From a virus, in IMG/VR virus record IMGVR_UViG_3300031963_000287, positions 1 to 44,482 of that record: a DNA stretch of 44,482 nt, one strand, 5' to 3'. Both the position numbers and the translations under genes were made by a program. Shown here piece after piece: positions 35,382 through 41,500 of this stretch. The notes below the pieces were generated by a model. It was not told the origin of the DNA. It did no database searches and saw only the letters and a program-made list of their open reading frames with translations. Position 1 is the stretch's first letter. Each line of letters begins with the position of its first letter.

Positions 35382-35910
35382 AACAGAATGCATATATTGT
35401 GGATCAACAAGTTATGGAAAAACTTGTTATTTATCTCCTAATAAAGTACATGTACATACTGGTGATCCAACTGTTTGTATATATTGTGGTTCTAAGGCAA
35501 TAGGATCTGGGTGTTATAATAATCCATATGGAAAAATTCATGTAAGAGGACCAGAATTTTTAAATAGATTCACAGAACAAGCTGAAAAATCTGTTTTGTT
35601 AAAATATTTTTTAGAAAAAATTAATAAAGATGATGAAAAACAATCTAATTCATTTTTAGATAAATTTTATTCTAAGGTTCGTTCAATGATAACAAATTTA
35701 AGTAGTCCTTTATTGGAATCATTTTTCTTAATGGAAAAACCAACATACAAAAACTTGAATAAAGAACAAATGGTTATTGCAATTCAATCAAAAAAACTTG
35801 TTTCAAGCAAATTATCTGAAATGAAAGATATTTTGTCTGAAATAAATTTGGTTTTGCCTACAGAAATAGTTGAAGAAATTATAGTTGATGCTATTATTTC
35901 TTCTAGATGA
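35371..35910 (+). CDS. Tandem zinc-ribbon protein
   Basis: 179 residues. Two near-identical units lie at residues 6-31 and 36-59: CIYCGSTSYGKTCYLSPN and CIYCGSKAIGSGCYNNP, each followed by K-HV and each providing three Cys plus a His for one zinc site. The remaining 120 residues are helical and Lys/Ser-rich, with no recognised domain. Similar repeat pairs occur in many phage proteins of unknown function. It starts inside the end of the nuclease gene (11-base overlap) and probably acts with it. Confidence 0.75.
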   Translation: MKNKTECIYCGSTSYGKTCYLSPNKVHVHTGDPTVCIYCGSKAIGSGCYNNPYGKIHVRGPEFLNRFTEQAEKSVLLKYFLEKINKDDEKQSNSFLDKFYSKVRSMITNLSSPLLESFFLMEKPTYKNLNKEQMVIAIQSKKLVSSKLSEMKDILSEINLVLPTEIVEEIIVDAIISSR

Positions 35911-36362
35911 CCGATCATTTTCTTTTTTCTTTAAAAAATCGCTTGACAATTTTTAATTATACCTTATATTTAAATATAATTGAAGAAACCATTATAAAAT
36001 ACATAGAAGAATGGAATTTATTAGATATAAATTATAAAGTTCCTAATAAAATACCATATTATTATGATTTTTTATATAAGGTATTAAAAGAAGAGACAAA
36101 AAACCTTCAAAATATTCAAAAAAGTACCAATACTAAATCGATTGTATTAATAAACTTAGAAAAACATGGAAAATTTGCAAAATACTTCGATAACTATGAT
36201 GTTTTTATAAAACAAAATACAAAAATTTTAAAAAAACTTCAAAAAAACGTATTTTTTACAAATTTAGATTTTTTAAAAACAAATGGAATGTTTAAAAATA
36301 TAAAATGTTTAGAATTATTAGGTGAAGAAGAAGAATTTTTAAAAAAACTAACAATTGTTTGA
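35907..36362 (+). CDS. Unknown protein
   Basis: 151 residues, very rich in Lys, Asn, Ile and Phe, predicted mostly helical. It starts at a 4-base overlap with the preceding gene (ATGA) and ends by overlapping the convergent minus-strand gene by 15 bases. No motif is recognised. Confidence 0.7.
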   Translation: MTDHFLFSLKNRLTIFNYTLYLNIIEETIIKYIEEWNLLDINYKVPNKIPYYYDFLYKVLKEETKNLQNIQKSTNTKSIVLINLEKHGKFAKYFDNYDVFIKQNTKILKKLQKNVFFTNLDFLKTNGMFKNIKCLELLGEEEEFLKKLTIV

Positions 36363-36641
36363 TTTTTTCTCTAATTCATAAAGTTCTTTCAATGCATCTT
36401 CAAACGAATAAGTTTTTAAACTGATAGAAGTTTCTGGTTTTATTGTGGGATTTATTTTTTCCTCTTCTGATAATACAGAATTAAAGGTATTGATTAAATC
36501 ATTTTCTAATTTTTGATTTTGTGGGTCTTTTTCAAAAAAAGGAGTAAATGAAGGACCAGATGAAGGAGTTAAAAGTATTGAATTTTTACCCCTTACTTGT
36601 GATGAATATATATTTTCAAGACTTTTATGCACAACTTTCAA
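36348..36641 (-). CDS. Unknown small protein after the endolysin gene
   Basis: Up to 97 residues. The frame opens with a TTG at 36641 (a GTG lies three codons further on), both overlapping the endolysin end. The first 40 residues are polar with Ser/Pro (SSGPSFTPF); the rest is helical and acidic. Last gene of the leftward lysis operon. Start and function are unsure, but its frame is open between two real genes and it is translated in the same direction. Confidence 0.5.
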   Translation of the reverse strand: MKVVHKSLENIYSSQVRGKNSILLTPSSGPSFTPFFEKDPQNQKLENDLINTFNSVLSEEEKINPTIKPETSISLKTYSFEDALKELYELEKKSNNC

Positions 36642-37248
36642 TTAATTTTGCTTCTGTTTCTCTTCTTTCAAGAAGTCCATCAAGACCTTTTCCGATCCAA
36701 ATCCTTTTCATCTTTCTTACTTCTTTTGCAATCCCTTTATAATCTTTAGAGGGTATCAATTCTTTAATATTTCTCATTTCCAGTCTTGATGGACCTTTTA
36801 AACTTGTTCCTCTATTAAACACAATTGATACAATAGCACCATAGGCATCTTCTTTTAGCTCTGTAGCTCCTATAAACGTTTTATTTGTTAATCTGGTGAA
36901 CTTGGGCCATGTTGTGCTATAAAAAATTTCTAGAGCCTTATTCCACTCAACAGTTATTCCTGCATTTCTTAAAACTCTCGTATAGTCTTTTCCATTTTCA
37001 CCAGTTTTACCAACTGAACCCTGTATTAATTCAATTTGATTACTTGGAAGAAAATTAAATATTTTTGCAAGTTCTATTTTAGTATAATATGCACAATCAA
37101 CACCTATTGCTATTGTTGGACCGGAAGCTCCACCAGGCCATGTAAATTTTGATAAGAACTTGTCATAATAAGATTTTCCACCACCTACTTCGTATTTTAA
37201 AAGTAAATCCAATGTTTTTGAGGAAGGTTTATCGTAATTCATAGTCAT
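36625..37248 (-). CDS. Endolysin: GH24/pesticin-like muramidase
   Basis: 207 residues. A T4-lysozyme-like E-x8-D pattern is seen: LLLKYEVGGG with Glu20 and Asp29, then TIAIGVD (Thr45) where T4 lysozyme has YTIGIGH. The C-terminal half AYGAIVSIVFNRGTSLKG (about 133-150) and GLLERRETEAKLIE (about 191-204) match the end of this lysozyme fold. It cleaves the peptidoglycan glycan backbone from the cytoplasm after holin-mediated release. No signal peptide. Its start overlaps the holin-candidate gene by 20 bases. Confidence 0.75.
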   Translation of the reverse strand: MTMNYDKPSSKTLDLLLKYEVGGGKSYYDKFLSKFTWPGGASGPTIAIGVDCAYYTKIELAKIFNFLPSNQIELIQGSVGKTGENGKDYTRVLRNAGITVEWNKALEIFYSTTWPKFTRLTNKTFIGATELKEDAYGAIVSIVFNRGTSLKGPSRLEMRNIKELIPSKDYKGIAKEVRKMKRIWIGKGLDGLLERRETEAKLIESCA

Positions 37249-37660
37249 CTTCTTTAGAATTACTTGTAATTACAGTTAATTCCTCAATTTTTTCTGTTAT
37301 ATTCTCAGATTTAAATTCAGTATTTGAATCTGACTTGTATTTAAAATCTAATAATGTCTGAACACCTAGATAGCTTCCTATTATAACTGCTAATATTTTA
37401 ATTGTTTCTACAAATATTGTAACAAAAGCAGATGTAATTGTTGTTGACATTGTTGATGTCAAAAAAAGAACAAAAATACTTACTGCATAAAAAACAGAAA
37501 GTATAATAACAGAACAAAATACAACAAAAAACTTTTTTGATGCTAAAAAATTAACTTTACTTAAATCACTTTGATATTCAGGTGGTGTATTTGGAGGAAT
37601 ATCACCAGAATGAAGCATCGAACTTGCTGTTTTTGCAATATCTACAATTTTTTGCCACAT
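37229..37660 (-). CDS. Holin candidate (two-helix membrane protein)
   Basis: 143 residues. Two membrane helices at about 43-68 (FFVVFCSVIILSVFYAVSIF) and 79-103 (TSAFVTIFVETIKILAVIIG), a 40-residue polar N-terminus and a charged C-tail with Asp, Glu and Lys. Position directly before the muramidase and after the spanin supports a holin. Two-helix holins with long N-terminal tails are less common, and an unrelated membrane protein is not excluded. Confidence 0.6.
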   Translation of the reverse strand: MWQKIVDIAKTASSMLHSGDIPPNTPPEYQSDLSKVNFLASKKFFVVFCSVIILSVFYAVSIFVLFLTSTMSTTITSAFVTIFVETIKILAVIIGSYLGVQTLLDFKYKSDSNTEFKSENITEKIEELTVITSNSKEDDYELR

Positions 37661-37661
37661 A

Positions 37662-38285
37662 TTACAAAATTCCTTTCATTCTTAGATAGATACCACCAGC
37701 AATAACAAGAATTAAAATAACAGTAATAATATTTCTTTTTAAAATAGCAAAATCTTTTTCTACAAGTTTTTTTTGCATCAAGTTATTGTCATTAACAAGC
37801 TTTTCTGCATTTTTTTGTTCTTTAATAATTTGTTGATCAACTTTTTCCTGTAATTCTTTTAAGTTTTTATAATCTTTTTGTAATTGTAAAAAGATTTCTT
37901 TATCTTTTAAGAGTTGAGAATATTCATCAGAGTTTACAACAACAACAGTCATTCCTTTAAATTTTTCAGGAACTATTAATACTCTTTGATTTTTATGATT
38001 AGTTTTTCCACTATCAGAAGCTATAACATCTAATCTGATAGATGTAGAATTTGATGTTATTTTTTGAGAAATTTCATCAACAGGAATTCTTTTTTCTGGA
38101 GGTCTTACAATTCTAACAGCCTCGTCCAATGATTTGTCTGTTAAATCAAATCGTCCTTTATCAAAGGAGTCATTAGCATGATAAACCGATTGAGAAAGTA
38201 TCTCTGACTGTTTTATTGTATAAACAGTACATGAAGCAAGAAAAAAACAAATTGTAATTATATATATAAACTTTAAAGCGTTCAT
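37662..38285 (-). CDS. Unimolecular spanin (u-spanin) candidate
   Basis: 207 residues. The N-terminus MNALKFIYIITICFFLASC is a lipoprotein signal with lipobox LASC (Cys19), so it would be lipidated and sent to the outer membrane. The C-terminus (about 187-203, IITVILILVIAGGIYL) is a single membrane helix followed by basic residues. Between them the chain is periplasmic, with a long coiled coil (about 125-180). This is the architecture of T1 gp11-type u-spanins, which fuse inner and outer membranes at lysis. The gene sits next to the holin candidate and the endolysin and implies a Gram-negative host. Confidence 0.8.
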   Translation of the reverse strand: MNALKFIYIITICFFLASCTVYTIKQSEILSQSVYHANDSFDKGRFDLTDKSLDEAVRIVRPPEKRIPVDEISQKITSNSTSIRLDVIASDSGKTNHKNQRVLIVPEKFKGMTVVVVNSDEYSQLLKDKEIFLQLQKDYKNLKELQEKVDQQIIKEQKNAEKLVNDNNLMQKKLVEKDFAILKRNIITVILILVIAGGIYLRMKGIL

Positions 38286-38311
38286 ATATATAATTACAAT
38301 TTATAATGTTT

Positions 38312-38518
38312 TTAAGATTCGGTCTTCTCTGATTCTGTCTTTCCTTTTAACGTTTTATTCTCTTCAGATAGAGCTTGAAGTATAGAATCCAATTTTAATA
38401 ATTCAGTTTCTAAAACAGAAACTTTGTCCAATGCATCATTTCTTTGAATAATTAATCTATCAAATAATACTTGTAAATAAGCTTCGTCTTTTATATTATT
38501 TTTAATAATGTCTTTCAT
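38312..38518 (-). CDS. Small coiled-coil protein
   Basis: 68 residues, mainly one long helix (about 12-58) with heptad spacing, ending in a Ser/Glu/Lys tail. It lies 5 bases downstream of the S74-type fibre gene, so it may be a fibre-assembly chaperone or part of lysis control; neither is supported by a recognised motif. Confidence 0.6.
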   Translation of the reverse strand: MKDIIKNNIKDEAYLQVLFDRLIIQRNDALDKVSVLETELLKLDSILQALSEENKTLKGKTESEKTES

Positions 38519-38523
38519 TTATT

Positions 38524-41500
38524 TTATTTAATTTTATTTTCTAATTTTTCAAGTCTTTCTGATAATTCTTTTACTGCATTTATTAGAGGAAGAATAAATG
38601 GCTCTAAGCTAATACCCTGCAAACCGCTACTTTCTTTAGACCATCCAGAAAAATAATCAGCACCTTCTTCATCCATTGCTTTTTTCACATTCTGTGCAAT
38701 TAAACCTAAAACTAGAGACGTTGAATCTTTCTCATTTTCTTCTCTGTAATGAGGATTTGATTTGTCAAGCTTGTTATTTTCTATCCAGTTGTATGTTACA
38801 GGATTTATTTTTTTAATAAAATTCAAACCTAAATTGTTTTCATTTATATTTTTCTTTAAACTTATGTCTGAAACTCTTGTCCATGAGGCAGATCCAGCTG
38901 TGCCTGTTATAGTTGCGTGTATGTATGTTGTTCCTGCACCTATTGTAACAGTATTGTCACCTACACCAGCAAGAGTATTACCTATAACAATTTGATTTGT
39001 TCCAGTTGCCACACTTGGTCTAGAATAATACCCAATCATTATGTTGTTTGTACCTGATGTTAATGAGGCTCCACCAGAACCAGTTAATCTTCCTGCACTT
39101 GAACCTATACCTATATTATTAGCACCAGTGCATTCATAAAGAGCATTAACACCTACTGCAACACAATTAGAGCTTGATAACATATTATATAAAGATTGGG
39201 TTCCTATGGCTGTATTGTTACTTCCTGTTGTATTAGTATATAAAGATTTTGAACCAACAGCCGTATGGTTATCACCAGTATCATTATAAGTTCCACTATC
39301 TAAACCTATAAAAGTTAAATTTGTTGCTGATCCACTATTTCCTGAACTAGACCCAGCTCCATATCCAATACCAATATTACCATTATCTCTATTTCTAAAA
39401 AGAGCATAAGTTCCAATAGAAACACTATTTGAAACATTGTTATTACCCTGTGTGGCACCACCAATACAAACATTGTTACTACCAGTTGTTATACCTCCCC
39501 CAGAAGCTGTACCAATTAGAACATTTTCACCTCCAAGAGTTAAACTAGGAGCAGCCAAAGCACCAATACATATGTTATAAATTCCTGTGGTAAGAATGTT
39601 CGCAGCATTATGTCCAAAAATACAATTTCCGCTACCACTAGTTAATTCTCTAGCAGCAAAATATCCAAAAACAGAATTTGCGCCACCATTAGTCAACTTC
39701 TCTAAAGATGAGCTACCAACTGCTGTATTTTCAGATGCACCAGCACCTACTCCTAAACCCATTGAGCTATAACCAATAGCTGTATTATTAGAACCAGCAG
39801 TAATTTTTTGAAATGAATTACATCCTACCGCAGTGTTATTGTTAGAAATTTCATCGTTTAACGAGTCTATCGAATTAGAACCAACAGCTGTATTATAATT
39901 TGCTTTATTATTTCTTAATGCGTCAGAACCAATAGCAGTGTTTTGTTCTCCTACTAAATTTTCATATAAACTTGCATAACCTAATGAAGTATTATATTGA
40001 CCCGTAGGAGATTTCTGTTGCGAAGCATATCCAACAGCTGAATTAAAACGCCCAATTGTTACTGATGATAAAGCATATACACCTAAAGAAGTATTATAAG
40101 AACCAAAACTTGATGATGTTCCATTAGTAAATTGTCCACCATTTCCTATGTAAATATTTCTTCCTCCACTACCTGCACCATAGTTAGTTGCTATTAGCCA
40201 TTCTTGACCACTGGAATTTACATAAAAATCTTTAAGCCTAGAAGTGCCTTCAACTTTAAATACTTCGGTAGAAGTACTTGTTGTGTTTACCAGTAATTTG
40301 GGTGTATATGTCCATACATTAGAAACCCTCAATCTTTCCGCACCAGCAATTGATGTTGAAACTTGATTTGTTGCAAAGTAAAACCCAGTATTTGTGCTTC
40401 CTGTAAAGTTTATCGAAGGGGTAGCAAGAGCACCGTTTGGGAATGTAGTATTTCCGCTAAATGTTTTAACACCAGCAATAGTTTGATTACCAGCATTCAT
40501 TACAAAATCTGCATTCGCACCAGCATCAGGAATTGTGTATGTTCTTGCTGTATTGGTTGTGTATGTTAATGTGGCTTTATTTGTTTGAGTACCAAATTCA
40601 ATTGTACCAGCACCAATAATATTTCCACTTATATTTGCACTTCCATTAAAATTTTGTCCCCAAATTGTTCTTGTAGTCTGAAGAGTTGTTGCAGTTGAAG
40701 AATTTCCAGAAGCACTAATAGGCCATGTTCCTGTTGCATTTGTACCATCTGTAAATGCTATATCTTTATATGTAGAAAATGCACTATTTGAACCATAAGG
40801 AGCTTGCCACAATCTCATTCCTATGGTTGTTTTATTGAATGATAACATGTTATCATTTCCACCAGCAGAAGTTGCAAATGTTCTAAATGCAATATAATCA
40901 GCCCAAACACCAGTATTATTATTATTCCAAGAACCAAATCCTACTGTGGCATATCCTGCTCTAAATGCAGAAGGAGCAGCAGTTCTATTGTCTATTGATT
41001 TAATTGCTGAGATGCTTATATTTGATGTTCCATCAAAAGGAAGGTCATTTATTGTTCTTGCTGTTTGTAATTTTGTTGCAGTTGCAGAATTTCCTGTAAT
41101 TGAACCAGCTATATCAGAACTAAATGTTTTTGTACCAGCAATAGTTTGATTACCAGCATTCATTACAAAATCTGCATTCGCACCAGCATCAGGAATTGTG
41201 TATGTTCTTGCTGTATTGGTTGTGTATGTTAATGTGGCTTTATTAGTCTGAGTACCAAATTTAATATTTCCAAGAACAGTTAATTTTTCGTCTGGTGTAA
41301 TAATCCCAATACCAACATTACCAATACCATTAGTACTACTAGAAGTTCTGGTTAAAGTTAATAATGCATTTCCGGTTCCAGCAGTGTCTTGTGGTCCTAT
41401 TTGTAAAGGATTTCCGATTGTTGGTGTAGTAGAAGTACTTAGCCACATCCCCCATCTGTTGTTATTAGAAACATCACTTCTTAAAAGATATTGAGGAAAA

